Assembly: GCA_964560565.1 (NCBI GenBank)
Contig: CAZLMF010000029.1
Span: forward strand, 1-19,073
Source of the DNA: CAZLMF01 sp964560565
Lineage (GTDB): Bacteria > Bacillota > Clostridia > Oscillospirales > Ruminococcaceae
DNA length: 19,073 nucleotides
Direction of reading: 5' to 3'
Shown here: one piece after another, positions 1 through 7,484 of the stretch
Layout of the letters: the number at the start of each line of letters is the position of its first letter
How positions within the stretch are numbered: the first letter of the stretch is position 1
Position numbers and translations under genes: made by a program
The notes under the pieces: generated by a model
The model's input: the letters and a program-made list of their open reading frames with translations, nothing else
Told to the model about the DNA's origin: nothing
The model's database searches: none

Positions 1-539
1 AGCCCGATTTTACCGCAAGGGATGGACTTACAGGCGCTCAACGCGGAGATGCGACCCATAAGTTTATGCAGTACGCAAATTACGAAGCTGCTCGTGATAA
101 TCCTAGAGATGAGCTTGAAAGGCTTCGCAATAAGGGCTTCTTAACAAAAGAGCAGGCTAATGCAGTAAATATAAGCCTTGTTGCAGACTTCTTTAAAAGC
201 TTGCTTGGCAAGCGTATTTTTACTGCGGATAAGGTTTATCGTGAATATAAGTTCATGGCGCAAGTCCCTGCAAGGGAGTATGATAAAACGCTCACAGGAA
301 TAGCTGCAAGCGCACAAATCACCATACAGGGTATTGCCGATTGCATTTTTGTTGAAAAGGGCAGCCTTGTACTGCTAGACTACAAAACCGATTATGTTGA
401 CGACGAGCAGGAGCTAATTGACAGGTATGCAAAGCAGTTGCGTATTTATAGAGAAGCACTTACTGAAATTTTCAACGTACCTATAAAGGAAACCTACATT
501 TATTCATTTAAGCTAAGGAAAGAAATTTCAATTGAATGA
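1..539 (+). CDS. addA: AddA helicase-nuclease subunit, C-terminal part (5' truncated by window edge)
   Basis: The reading frame is open from base 3 to the TGA at 537-539, giving 178 residues that continue a gene starting left of the window. AddA is the helicase/nuclease subunit of AddAB, which resects double-strand breaks for RecA loading. The visible part starts with the conserved AddA segment GAQRGDATHKFMQYA and ends in the PD-(D/E)XK nuclease domain. That domain shows GIADCIFVEKG, the LLDYKTDYV active-site strand (the Asp and Lys of the motif) and the downstream AKQLRIYREAL helix (Q-x3-Y), which are hallmarks of the RecB/AddA nuclease fold. The active-site set looks intact. The stop lies only 8 bases before the -35 box of the infC promoter, so this gene ends the preceding transcription unit. 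I see no clear hairpin terminator between them; the infC attenuator may double as one. Identity as AddA rather than AddB or another RecB-family nuclease is well supported by the GDATHKF segment. Confidence 0.93.
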   Translation, partial: PDFTARDGLTGAQRGDATHKFMQYANYEAARDNPRDELERLRNKGFLTKEQANAVNISLVADFFKSLLGKRIFTADKVYREYKFMAQVPAREYDKTLTGIAASAQITIQGIADCIFVEKGSLVLLDYKTDYVDDEQELIDRYAKQLRIYREALTEIFNVPIKETYIYSFKLRKEISIE

Positions 540-547
540 AAAAATAC

Positions 548-576
548 TTGACAAACGAAAATGTACAGTGTATAAT
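548..576 (+). promoter_or_regulatory. Consensus sigma-A promoter of the infC operon
   Basis: A perfect -35 TTGACA (548-553) and a perfect -10 TATAAT (571-576) are separated by 17 bases, the ideal sigma-A spacing. Transcription would start near 582-584, leaving a leader of about 175 bases before infC. The promoter begins immediately after the addA stop. A fully consensus promoter fits a high-output translation operon whose output is trimmed afterwards by attenuation. Confidence 0.93.
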
Positions 577-582
577 AAGCAG

Positions 583-756
583 GTAATTGAAGCAGAACGT
601 CCGTTCTCACCTGTATGCATATGCAGCACAGGTAAATACATTCAATTTGCCTTTGGCTTTTTGATTTGTTTGCGTGGACGTGTACGTCCACGCTTTATTA
701 TTTTTACGCTTATAATCTTAAGCGTATGTGTACGAATTATTTGGAGGTGTTCGACT
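583..756 (+). promoter_or_regulatory. Structured infC leader, L20-leader-like, with attenuator
   Basis: About 175 bases of leader separate the promoter from infC. It contains a small 5-bp stem-loop (594-598 with 603-607), a 6-bp stem ACCTGT/ACAGGT (609-614 with 628-633) around a palindromic GCATATGC, the intrinsic terminator (672-706), and a further 8-bp hairpin TACGCTTA/TAAGCGTA (705-712 with 719-726) overlapping the terminator U-tract. The segment ACGTCC at 597-602 can pair with GGACGT at 676-681, the 5' arm of the terminator, offering a competing anti-terminator. In Bacillus subtilis, the infC-rpmI-rplT leader is known to be attenuated by ribosomal protein L20. The position, the same downstream genes and the competing pairings suggest the same type of control here. 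The assignment is by architecture, not by a covariance model. Confidence 0.75.
672..706 (+). terminator. Intrinsic attenuator in the infC leader
   Basis: A 9-bp perfect GC-rich stem (672-680 with 685-693) closes a TGTA loop and is followed by a T-rich run, TTTATTATTTTTA (694-706). It lies downstream of the promoter and 50 bases before infC, so it would stop transcription inside the leader unless disrupted. It may also terminate readthrough from addA. Confidence 0.88.
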
Positions 757-759
757 ATC
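743..759 (+). promoter_or_regulatory. Shine-Dalgarno and AUC start codon of infC
   Basis: GGAGGTG (743-749) is a near-perfect ribosome binding site. No ATG, GTG or TTG in the infC frame lies at a usable distance; the codon at 757-759 is ATC, 9 bases after GGAGG. Translation from there gives the canonical IF3 N-terminus (Met)-SNKELLINEEIR. infC is known for rare AUU-type start codons, which IF3 itself discriminates against, giving negative autoregulation. Confidence 0.9.
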
Positions 760-1278
760 AGCAACAAGGAACTGCTCATTAATGAAGAAATCCGCGACAA
801 GGAAGTGCGTGTCGTAGGCGAAGATGGTGCTCAGCTTGGTGTCCTTTCGTCAAAGGAAGCACTAGATATTGCAGTGGAAAAAAATCTTGACCTGGTCAAA
901 ATTGCGCCACAGGCGAGTCCGCCTGTATGCAAAATTATGGACTATGGCAAGTACCGCTTTGAACAGGCAAAGCGTGACAAGGAAGCAAAGAAGAACCAAA
1001 AAATTGTCGAGCTTAAAGAAATCAGAATGTCACTTAACATTGACACCCATGATTTTGATACTAAGGTCGGTCATGCTAAGAAGTTTCTGACAGCAGGTGA
1101 CAAGGTTAAGGTTTCGGTTCGTTTCCGCCGTGCGCGTGAAATGTCACATTCGAATTTAGCGAATGATTTAATGAGCCGATTCAAGGATGCTTGTGTCGAC
1201 ATTGCTCAAGTTGACAAGCCGGCTAAGATGGAGGGGAGAAGCCTTGTCTTATTCCTTTCACCTAAAGCGACTAAATAA
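757..1278 (+). CDS. infC: Translation initiation factor IF-3
   Basis: The product is 173 residues if started at the ATC at 757, a normal IF3 length. IF3 binds the 30S subunit, keeps it apart from 50S and checks the start codon and initiator tRNA. The N-terminal domain shows INEEIRDKEVRVV and the family signature KIAPQASPPVCKIMDYGKYRFEQ region; a lysine-rich linker follows, then the C-terminal domain with EIRMSLNIDTHDFDTK and the VRFRRAREMSH segment. The same frame is open upstream to a TTG at 532, but that extension would cross the promoter, the leader and the attenuator stem, so it is not coding. It is the first gene of an infC-rpmI-rplT operon. Control is probably twofold: leader attenuation by L20 for transcription, and IF3 discrimination against its own AUC start for translation. 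Identity is certain; the start is a strong inference from the ribosome binding site and family N-terminus. Confidence 0.97.
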   Translation: MSNKELLINEEIRDKEVRVVGEDGAQLGVLSSKEALDIAVEKNLDLVKIAPQASPPVCKIMDYGKYRFEQAKRDKEAKKNQKIVELKEIRMSLNIDTHDFDTKVGHAKKFLTAGDKVKVSVRFRRAREMSHSNLANDLMSRFKDACVDIAQVDKPAKMEGRSLVLFLSPKATK

Positions 1279-1322
1279 TCAACCCACGTATTTTCTGTAA
1301 AACAAAAGGGAGGAAAAATGTT

Positions 1323-1526
1323 ATGCCAAAGTATAAGCTAAAGACACATAGCGGTGCAAAAAAGCGTTTTAGCCTAACTAAGAACGGAAAGGTTAAAAGA
1401 GCTCATGCAAACAGGAGCCATATTTTAACGAAGAAGTCAACCAAGCGTAAGAGAGGACTTCGTGCAGGAACGTACGCAGATGTCACCAACGCTCCAGCAA
1501 TCAAAAAGCTAATCCCATATAAATAA
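1323..1526 (+). CDS. rpmI: Large-subunit ribosomal protein L35 (bL35)
   Basis: This gene encodes 67 very basic residues, the usual size for bL35, a small protein of the 50S subunit. The N-terminal MPKYKLKTHSGAKKRF and the central block RSHILTKKSTKRKRGLR are diagnostic of the family, and the C-terminus ends in the typical KKLIPYK. The ATG at 1323 is preceded by GGGAGG (1308-1313) at 9 bases. Another ATG at 1318 is out of frame. The gene lies 44 bases after infC and 29 before rplT in the classic translation operon, so it would share the infC promoter and leader control. Confidence 0.98.
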   Translation: MPKYKLKTHSGAKKRFSLTKNGKVKRAHANRSHILTKKSTKRKRGLRAGTYADVTNAPAIKKLIPYK

Positions 1527-1555
1527 CGTAGAAACAGATTAGGAGGTAGTAAATC

Positions 1556-1912
1556 ATGGCTCGTGTTAAAGGATCAGTAATGACTCGTAAGAGAAGAAAT
1601 AAAACATTAAAGCTAGCAAAGGGCTATTGGGGTGGAAAAAGCAAGCTTTTTAGAACAGCTAAAGAAGCCGTAATGAAGTCAGGCCAGTATGCATATATTG
1701 GACGCAGACTTAAAAAGCGTGACTTTCGCCGCTTATGGATTACCCGTATTTCAGCCGGCGCAAAGCAGAACGGTATGAATTACTCTACTTTGATGAATGG
1801 TCTTAAGAAAGCAAATATCACACTCAACCGCAAGATGCTTTCTGAGATTGCAATCAATGATGCTGCTGGCTTTTCAGCTCTAGTTGAAAAGGCAAAACAG
1901 GCACTCAACTAA
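1556..1912 (+). CDS. rplT: Large-subunit ribosomal protein L20 (bL20)
   Basis: The gene encodes 118 residues, matching bL20 length exactly. bL20 binds 23S rRNA early in 50S assembly, and in several bacteria it represses its own operon by binding mRNA structures that mimic its rRNA site. The N-terminal arm MARVKGSVMTRKRRNKTLKLAKGYWG, the AYIGRRLKKRDFRRLWI helix and ISAGAKQNGMNYSTLMNGL are textbook bL20. The start ATG has an AGGAGG (1541-1546) 9 bases upstream. It is the last gene before the terminator at 1919. As the likely sensor, it would feed back on the leader at 583-756. Confidence 0.98.
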   Translation: MARVKGSVMTRKRRNKTLKLAKGYWGGKSKLFRTAKEAVMKSGQYAYIGRRLKKRDFRRLWITRISAGAKQNGMNYSTLMNGLKKANITLNRKMLSEIAINDAAGFSALVEKAKQALN

Positions 1913-1918
1913 TGCCAT

Positions 1919-1941
1919 AAACACGCCCTCGGGCGTGTTTT
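1919..1941 (+). terminator. Terminator after rplT
   Basis: A 9-10 bp perfect stem (AAACACGCC with GGCGTGTTT) closes a CTCG loop and runs into only four T residues before GCTGT. It begins 7 bases after the rplT stop. The stem is strong but the T-tract is short, so termination may be partial and allow readthrough into the following genes, which have no visible promoter of their own. Confidence 0.8.
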
Positions 1942-1978
1942 GCTGTATCTATCATCAATGACAAGGGAGGCATTTGCT

Positions 1979-2761
1979 ATGATTATCACTTCACGCAAAA
2001 ATGACAATGTTGTACTCTTTCGTTTACTGTGTTCTGACCGAAAAGCAAGGTATGAGCATAGAAAATTCCCTCTAGAGGGCGTTCGTCTATGTATGGAAGC
2101 TGTCGCTGAAAATGTACCGATGCCTCTTGCCTTTGTTACGCTAGATGCTGCTGAAAAGTATCCACAAGCGTATGAGAAACTGCTTTCCTACGCAGGGGAT
2201 ACCATAATGGTTTCGGATGGAATAGGGGACTATATGTCCGACACAAAATCTCCTCAAGGTTTTTTTGCAGTTGGCGAAATACTTGACAAATGCTTAACTG
2301 CTGATAAAATAAGTAGTGATGGTAAATTTGTCCTACTTGAAAGCCTGCAGGACCCGGGAAACCTTGGCGCTATCATTCGAACTGCCGATGCCATGGGCAT
2401 TTCAGGCATTATTATGTCTCCGGATTGCGTTGATGCATACTCCCCAAAGGTAGTGCGCTCTAGCATGGGTTCACTGTTTAGGCTCTCGATTTTCACAGCC
2501 GAAATGACAGATATAATTGAGATGCTTAAATCAAAGGGTGTAACAGTTTACGCATCCGTAGTCGACTCCTCAGCAAAAAAGCTCACGGAGTGTGATTTCA
2601 ACAGCGCAACGGCTATTGTAATCGGCAATGAGGGCGCTGGAGTAACAATTCCAACTAGATACGCAAGCGATGAGGGCATAACAATCCCTATGAGCGGCCA
2701 CGCTGAAAGCTTAAATGCTGCAATGGCGGCAGGCGTGTTCATGTGGGAGATGACAAAGTAG
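1979..2761 (+). CDS. SpoU/TrmH-family RNA 2'-O-methyltransferase (RlmB/YsgA-like)
   Basis: This 260-residue protein is a SPOUT (trefoil-knot) methyltransferase that uses S-adenosylmethionine to methylate a ribose 2'-hydroxyl in rRNA or tRNA. The N-terminal part (about residues 20-100) resembles the SpoU substrate-binding domain, with FPLEGVRLCMEA. The C-terminal domain carries all three SpoU motifs: DPGNLGAIIRTADAMG (125-140, including the catalytic Arg134), IGNEGAGV (215-222) and IPMSGHAESLNAAMAAGV (236-253). The chosen ATG at 1979 has GGGAGG (1965-1970) 8 bases upstream. A TTG at 1940 in the same frame lies inside the rplT terminator and is not used. Firmicutes often keep such a gene beside rplT or pheS (B. 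subtilis ysgA). The substrate cannot be told from sequence; 23S rRNA is most likely from context. The family call is certain, the target is not. Confidence 0.93.
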   Translation: MIITSRKNDNVVLFRLLCSDRKARYEHRKFPLEGVRLCMEAVAENVPMPLAFVTLDAAEKYPQAYEKLLSYAGDTIMVSDGIGDYMSDTKSPQGFFAVGEILDKCLTADKISSDGKFVLLESLQDPGNLGAIIRTADAMGISGIIMSPDCVDAYSPKVVRSSMGSLFRLSIFTAEMTDIIEMLKSKGVTVYASVVDSSAKKLTECDFNSATAIVIGNEGAGVTIPTRYASDEGITIPMSGHAESLNAAMAAGVFMWEMTK

Positions 2762-2817
2762 AAAAACTCATTAATTACTTAACCTTGACAGCGAATTTGT
2801 GACTGGAGGAAAATGGT

Positions 2818-4044
2818 ATGGATTTTGAGTATTGGGTATGGCTTTTGCAAGTTATGGGTAGCCACAACTTGCGCTCCCTTAGGATACTCGAGGAATATGA
2901 GGATCTAAAGGATTTATACATAGATTTACACGAGGATAATAAGCCCTGTGATCTTATGGATTCAGCTGAATATGCTCGCGCAAAAAAGACGCCTATTGAA
3001 CATTCAAAAAAGGTTATTGAATACTGCGAAAAGCATGAAATAAGCATACTTACCATTCATTCTGACAAATATCCCTCAAGGCTTAAATCAATATTCAACC
3101 CACCCATTCTTCTATTTTGCATGGGTGACTTAAGCTTTATTGATGATGAAGTTGCAATTACAATAGTAGGCGCACGTTCACCATCGGATTACAGCCTAAA
3201 GGTTGCAAAGGAGCTTTGTACTAAGCTTGCAAACCTTGGAGTTGTCATTGTAAGCGGATTTGCACTGGGCATTGACTCGGTTGCACACGGTTGCGCACTT
3301 AGCTGTAAGGAGCGCACTGTTGCCGTGCTTGGCAGCGGAATTGACTACTCATACCCGCCAAAAAATGCTCGCTTAAAAAATACCATAGCAAAAAGGGGAG
3401 CGGTAATTTCGGAATTTCTGCCCGGTCAAAAGCCACTGCCGCCAAACTTCCCACAGCGAAACCGAATTATGGCAGGGTTGAGCCTTGGCACACTTGTAAT
3501 TGAAGCCAGCAAAAGAAGCGGTTCGCTTATAACGGCGGAGCTTTCTATTCAGCAAGGAAGGGATTTATTTTGCGTGCCTCCTGCGGATATATTTGACGAA
3601 CGCTATCATGGCGTGATAAAATACTTAAGGGAGGGAGCAATCCCTGTATTTAGCCATCTGGACATTGTATACGAATATTACGAGAATTTTTCTCATAAGA
3701 TATCGACAATCGGTGAAAGCTCTGAAAATCGTTCAGATAGCTTAGTTTTCTCTGAAACTGATCCGAGCAAGCGCAAGCAGTCAAAGCCTCGCACACAGAC
3801 AAGTAAGCTGCAAAAGCTTGACATACCCTCGCCGGAGAGGACGCTTGTCGAAATCCCTTACGATGAGCTTGATGACGAGCAAAAGCGCATAATTGAACTA
3901 TTAAAAGATAGAAGTTTGCTTGCGGATGAAATAGCGGTATTGTCGCAGTTGTCAATCGAGTCAGTAACTGTAAACCTTACTGAGCTTGAGCTTATGGGGC
4001 TGATAATGCCTGTAGCGGGGCAACGTTTTACAATAAAATCATAA
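2818..4044 (+). CDS. dprA: DNA-processing protein DprA (Smf)
   Basis: DprA binds incoming single-stranded DNA and loads RecA during natural transformation, but it is also kept in many bacteria not known to be competent. The 408-residue product has a helical N-terminal SAM/HhH-like part (about 1-70), the Rossmann-like DprA core with VGARSPSDYS (near 117-125), SGFALGIDSVAHG (146 on), GSGIDYSYPP, FPQRNRIMAGLS (211 on) and EASKRSGSLITAE, then a low-complexity linker (about 295-345) and a C-terminal winged-helix domain (about 350-408). Where many homologues have a PG-x-GTN segment, this one has VPPADIFDERYHGV, a form I associate with Ruminococcaceae-type proteins. The start ATG has GGAGGA (2805-2810) 7 bases upstream; an ATG at 2813 is out of frame. 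It precedes topA by 26 bases, the same dprA-topA-trmFO order as in Bacillus. No other competence gene lies in this window. Confidence 0.96.
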   Translation: MDFEYWVWLLQVMGSHNLRSLRILEEYEDLKDLYIDLHEDNKPCDLMDSAEYARAKKTPIEHSKKVIEYCEKHEISILTIHSDKYPSRLKSIFNPPILLFCMGDLSFIDDEVAITIVGARSPSDYSLKVAKELCTKLANLGVVIVSGFALGIDSVAHGCALSCKERTVAVLGSGIDYSYPPKNARLKNTIAKRGAVISEFLPGQKPLPPNFPQRNRIMAGLSLGTLVIEASKRSGSLITAELSIQQGRDLFCVPPADIFDERYHGVIKYLREGAIPVFSHLDIVYEYYENFSHKISTIGESSENRSDSLVFSETDPSKRKQSKPRTQTSKLQKLDIPSPERTLVEIPYDELDDEQKRIIELLKDRSLLADEIAVLSQLSIESVTVNLTELELMGLIMPVAGQRFTIKS

Positions 4045-4070
4045 TAGAACAAGGAAGGTAACTACATTTA

Positions 4071-6155
4071 ATGTCAAAGCTTGTTATAGTTGAGTCGCCT
4101 GCAAAGGCGAAAACAATACAAAAATATTTAGGTGCCGGTTTTGAGGTTGTTGCCTCGAACGGGCATATTCGTGATTTACCAAAATCAAAACTTGGTGTTG
4201 ATGTTGAAAACAATTTTGAGCCTGTGTATGACAACATTAAGGGCAAAGAAGAGTTAATAACAAAACTTAAGAAGCTTGCAAAGAAAAGCGATTATGTTTA
4301 CCTTGCAACTGACCCGGATAGAGAGGGCGAAGCAATTTCATGGCATCTTGCTAATATTTTGGGTATAGATGAGAAGGAAAAAGCTAGGATTACATTTAAT
4401 GAAATCACAAAAAATGGAATTGATACAGGAATGAGTTCACCTCGCTTAATAGATATTGATCTTGTTAATGCTCAGCAAGCAAGGCGAATTCTTGATAGGA
4501 TTGTGGGCTATAAGCTAAGCCCGTTTCTTTGGAAAAAGGTTAGAAAAGGCTTATCAGCAGGCAGAGTTCAATCTGTTGTCGTAAGGCTAATAGTCGACCG
4601 TGAAGAAGAAATTAACGCATTCAAACCTCAGGAATATTGGAGCATTGATGCAAGCCTGTTTCCAAAGGGCAGTCGCAAGGCTTTTGCGGCTAAGCTCCAT
4701 TCTGTTGACGGCAAGAAGGCAGAGCTTACCAACAAGGATGAAACAGATGCAGTTCTAAACACTCTTGAGGGTGCCGAATATAAGGTTTCAACGATTAAAA
4801 AGAGTGTGCGCAGAAAATCACCTGCAGCGCCTTTTATCACCTCTACACTTCAACAGGAGGCATCTAGACGCTTAGGGTTCAACTCAAGGCGCACAATGAA
4901 AGCGGCACAGGAGCTTTATGAAGGTATTGAAGTTGAGGGCTACGACGCAATCGGTCTTATCACCTATATGAGAACTGACTCGCTGCGTATATCTGATGAG
5001 GCTAAAACAGCCGCATCTGTATATATCACCGATACCTTTGGTAAACAGTATTTGCCCCCTTCTCCTAGAGTTTACAAGTCAAAGTCCAGCTCACAGGATG
5101 CCCATGAGGCAATTCGCCCCACTGTAATTGACTTATCACCCGATAAGGTAAAGCAAAGCCTAACCTCCGACCAGTTTAAGCTCTACAAGCTTATTTGGGA
5201 AAGGTTCATGGCAAGTCAGATGGCGAACGCGCTCTTGGATACTGTTTCTGTTGATATATCCGCTGCAAATTGCGGCTTTAAGGCGTCCGGATTCTCTGTA
5301 AAGTTTGATGGCTTTACAGTGCTTTACGAAGAAAGCAAAGACGAAGAAAAGGATGAGGACGGCAGTATGCTCCCCCCTTTGGAGGAAAATGAGCTGCTAA
5401 AGCTTAAAAGCCTTGATGGCAATCAGCACTTTACTCAGCCACCTCCACGTTATAGCGAGGCAACGCTGATTAAGGCGCTTGAGGAAAATGGCATTGGTAG
5501 ACCGAGTACTTATGCTCCGACTATTACAACTGTAATAAACCGCAACTATGTTGAACGTGATGCCAAACAGCTTAAGCCAACAGCGCTTGGAGATGTTACA
5601 ACTCAGCTAATGAAGGAGCATTTCAAACATATAGTTGATGTTAAGTTTACCGCATCAATGGAGGGCAACCTTGACGAAATAGAAGCAGGTAAAAAGAACT
5701 GGTCTGAAACGTTAAAGAGCTTTTATGATGACTTTAGCGGCACTCTCACAAAGGCTGAAAGCGCAATGGATGGCAAGCGTGTAAAAGTACCTGTCGAGGA
5801 AACTGACATTGTCTGCGAGCTTTGCGGTCTCAACATGGTTATAAAAATTGGTCGCTTCGGCAAGTTTTTAGCATGCCCAGGCTTCCCTGAGTGCAGAAAT
5901 ACAAAGAAAATTATTCAGGAAACTGAGGGCGACTGCCCTAGGTGTGGCAAGAAAATCGTTGAAAAGAAATCTAAAAAGGGTCGCAAGTTCTTTGGCTGTG
6001 CAGGCTATCCCGATTGCAACTTCATGACTTGGGATATGCCTATTGCTGAAAAATGCCCTAAATGCAGCAAAACGCTGTTTAAGAAGGGCGGAAAAGCAGC
6101 TAAGATTTACTGCGCCGACGAAGAATGCGGCTTTGAAAAAGGAATAAGTGATTAA
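4071..6155 (+). CDS. topA: DNA topoisomerase I (type IA)
   Basis: The gene encodes 694 residues, a full-length bacterial topoisomerase I that relaxes negative supercoils through a covalent 5'-phosphotyrosine. The N-terminal Toprim domain shows VIVESPAKAKTI (acidic Glu8) and TDPDREGEAISWH (Asp81, Asp83, Glu85). The catalytic tyrosine is Tyr299 in LITYMRTDS, followed by the GRPSTYAPTI segment in the central domain. The C-terminus carries three Cys4 zinc ribbons: CELC with CPGFPEC, CPRC with CAGYPDC, and CPKC with CADEEC. The ribosome binding site AAGGAAGG (4051-4058) is about 12 bases from the ATG, slightly long. The stop codon overlaps the trmFO start by one base (TAATG), implying translational coupling. 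Nothing is missing from the active site. Confidence 0.98.
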   Translation: MSKLVIVESPAKAKTIQKYLGAGFEVVASNGHIRDLPKSKLGVDVENNFEPVYDNIKGKEELITKLKKLAKKSDYVYLATDPDREGEAISWHLANILGIDEKEKARITFNEITKNGIDTGMSSPRLIDIDLVNAQQARRILDRIVGYKLSPFLWKKVRKGLSAGRVQSVVVRLIVDREEEINAFKPQEYWSIDASLFPKGSRKAFAAKLHSVDGKKAELTNKDETDAVLNTLEGAEYKVSTIKKSVRRKSPAAPFITSTLQQEASRRLGFNSRRTMKAAQELYEGIEVEGYDAIGLITYMRTDSLRISDEAKTAASVYITDTFGKQYLPPSPRVYKSKSSSQDAHEAIRPTVIDLSPDKVKQSLTSDQFKLYKLIWERFMASQMANALLDTVSVDISAANCGFKASGFSVKFDGFTVLYEESKDEEKDEDGSMLPPLEENELLKLKSLDGNQHFTQPPPRYSEATLIKALEENGIGRPSTYAPTITTVINRNYVERDAKQLKPTALGDVTTQLMKEHFKHIVDVKFTASMEGNLDEIEAGKKNWSETLKSFYDDFSGTLTKAESAMDGKRVKVPVEETDIVCELCGLNMVIKIGRFGKFLACPGFPECRNTKKIIQETEGDCPRCGKKIVEKKSKKGRKFFGCAGYPDCNFMTWDMPIAEKCPKCSKTLFKKGGKAAKIYCADEECGFEKGISD

Positions 6156-7462
6156 TGTCAGTTAAAGTTATTGGAGCTGGACTTGCAGGCTGTGAGGCCG
6201 CATGGCAGCTAGCAAATCAAGATATAGATGTCGAGCTTTATGAGATGAAGCCTAAGCGATATTCGCCTGCTCATAGTTCAAGTGGCTTAGCAGAGCTTGT
6301 TTGCTCGAATTCCCTTAAGTCAATGAACCCTGCAAGCGCAGGAGGTATACTTAAAGCGGAAATGCGTTTACTAGGCTCACTTCTTTTGGAGTGTGCACAG
6401 GAATGCAGTGTCCCAGCGGGAGGCGCATTAGCAGTCAACCGTGATATTTTTTCGGAGCTTGTAACTAAAAAAATATCCTCTCATCCAAAAATCACACTCA
6501 TAAGAGAAGAAATTATCCAGATTCCAGATGGCAACGTTGTAATTGCAACGGGGCCACTCACTTCCGATGCGTTTGCGCAGCAAGTTGCTTCACTATGCGG
6601 CGATATGCTAAGTTTTTATGATGCAGCAGCGCCGATTGTTACCGCTGAAAGCATAAATATGGACATTGCATTTGCGGCATCACGCTATGGAAAAGGCGAT
6701 GCAGACTACTTGAATTGCCCCATGGGAAGGGAAGAGTATGAACGCTTTCACACCGAGCTTGTGGAAGCACAAACAGCGCCACTTCATAGCTTTGAAAAAG
6801 AGCAGTTAAAAGTTTACGAAGGCTGTATGCCAGTTGAAACCCTTGCTAAACGTGGTGTGGACTCCATACGCTTTGGCCCGCTTAAGCCCGTGGGATTTAC
6901 TGACCCTAGAACGGGTAAGAGGCCATATGCGGTGGTTCAGCTTCGAAAGGAAAACAGCGAGGGCAGTATATATAACCTTGTTGGATTTCAAACAAACTTA
7001 AAGTTTGGTGAGCAAAAACGAGTATTTTCTCTAATCCCCGGGCTTGAAAATGCTGATTTTGCACGGTATGGAGTAATGCACCGAAATACTTTCATCAACT
7101 CGCCAAAGCTTCTAACCAAGCACTTTGCGCTTAAGTCAAATCCTAGCATTTTCTTTGCAGGGCAGCTTACAGGTGTAGAGGGCTATATGGAAAGTGCCGC
7201 AAGCGGTATAGTGGCAGGTATGAACATGGCAAGACAGCTTAAAGGGAAAGAGCCTATCAGCTTCCCTAATTTTACTATGATTGGCGCACTTTCGGCTTAC
7301 ATTAGTGACGAAGCTGTGGTGAATTTTCAACCAATGGGAGCAAATATGGGTATACTCCCTGCACTTGCAAACCCTGTTCGGGATAAAAGATTAAGGTATG
7401 AGCAGCTTTCTATGCGTTCAATTAAGGCTATACATGATATAATTAAAATGATCAAAGACTAG
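6155..7462 (+). CDS. trmFO: Folate-dependent tRNA (uracil-54-C5)-methyltransferase TrmFO
   Basis: TrmFO makes ribothymidine at position 54 of tRNAs, using methylenetetrahydrofolate as carbon donor and FAD plus NAD(P)H as reductant. The 435-residue product has the N-terminal dinucleotide-binding motif GAGLAGCEAA (7-16), the conserved YEMKP (29-33), and both cysteines important in the family: Cys50 in ELVCSNSLKS and Cys224 in YEGCMPVE. The C-terminal part contains GQLTGVEGYMESAASG, which closes the FAD site, and ends with the expected MGANMGILP segment. Length and residues match TrmFO rather than its paralogue MnmG. It overlaps topA by one base, as is common in Firmicutes (old name gid). Confidence 0.97.
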   Translation: MSVKVIGAGLAGCEAAWQLANQDIDVELYEMKPKRYSPAHSSSGLAELVCSNSLKSMNPASAGGILKAEMRLLGSLLLECAQECSVPAGGALAVNRDIFSELVTKKISSHPKITLIREEIIQIPDGNVVIATGPLTSDAFAQQVASLCGDMLSFYDAAAPIVTAESINMDIAFAASRYGKGDADYLNCPMGREEYERFHTELVEAQTAPLHSFEKEQLKVYEGCMPVETLAKRGVDSIRFGPLKPVGFTDPRTGKRPYAVVQLRKENSEGSIYNLVGFQTNLKFGEQKRVFSLIPGLENADFARYGVMHRNTFINSPKLLTKHFALKSNPSIFFAGQLTGVEGYMESAASGIVAGMNMARQLKGKEPISFPNFTMIGALSAYISDEAVVNFQPMGANMGILPALANPVRDKRLRYEQLSMRSIKAIHDIIKMIKD

Positions 7463-7484
7463 TTTGAAAGTGAAGTGGCTGAGT

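Noticed and set aside
615..635. Six-codon ORF (MHMQHR) in the infC leader as a possible leader peptide.
   Set aside because: It has no ribosome binding site and lies within the 609-633 hairpin; no codon bias that would suggest amino-acid sensing.
711..716. A second TATAAT just before infC as an internal promoter.
   Set aside because: No acceptable -35 lies 15-19 bases upstream; that stretch is the 3' arm of the attenuator stem.
532..756. N-terminal extension of infC from TTG 532 (75 extra residues).
   Set aside because: It would cross the consensus promoter, the terminator stem and the ribosome binding site, and IF3 proteins begin where translation from ATC 757 begins.
2785..2790. TTGACA upstream of dprA as a promoter.
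   Set aside because: No -10 hexamer occurs 16-18 bases downstream; that position holds the dprA ribosome binding site.
3650..3955. 101-residue reverse-strand ORF within dprA.
   Set aside because: It lies wholly inside a clearly conserved coding gene, has no recognisable motif and no start signal; a shadow frame.
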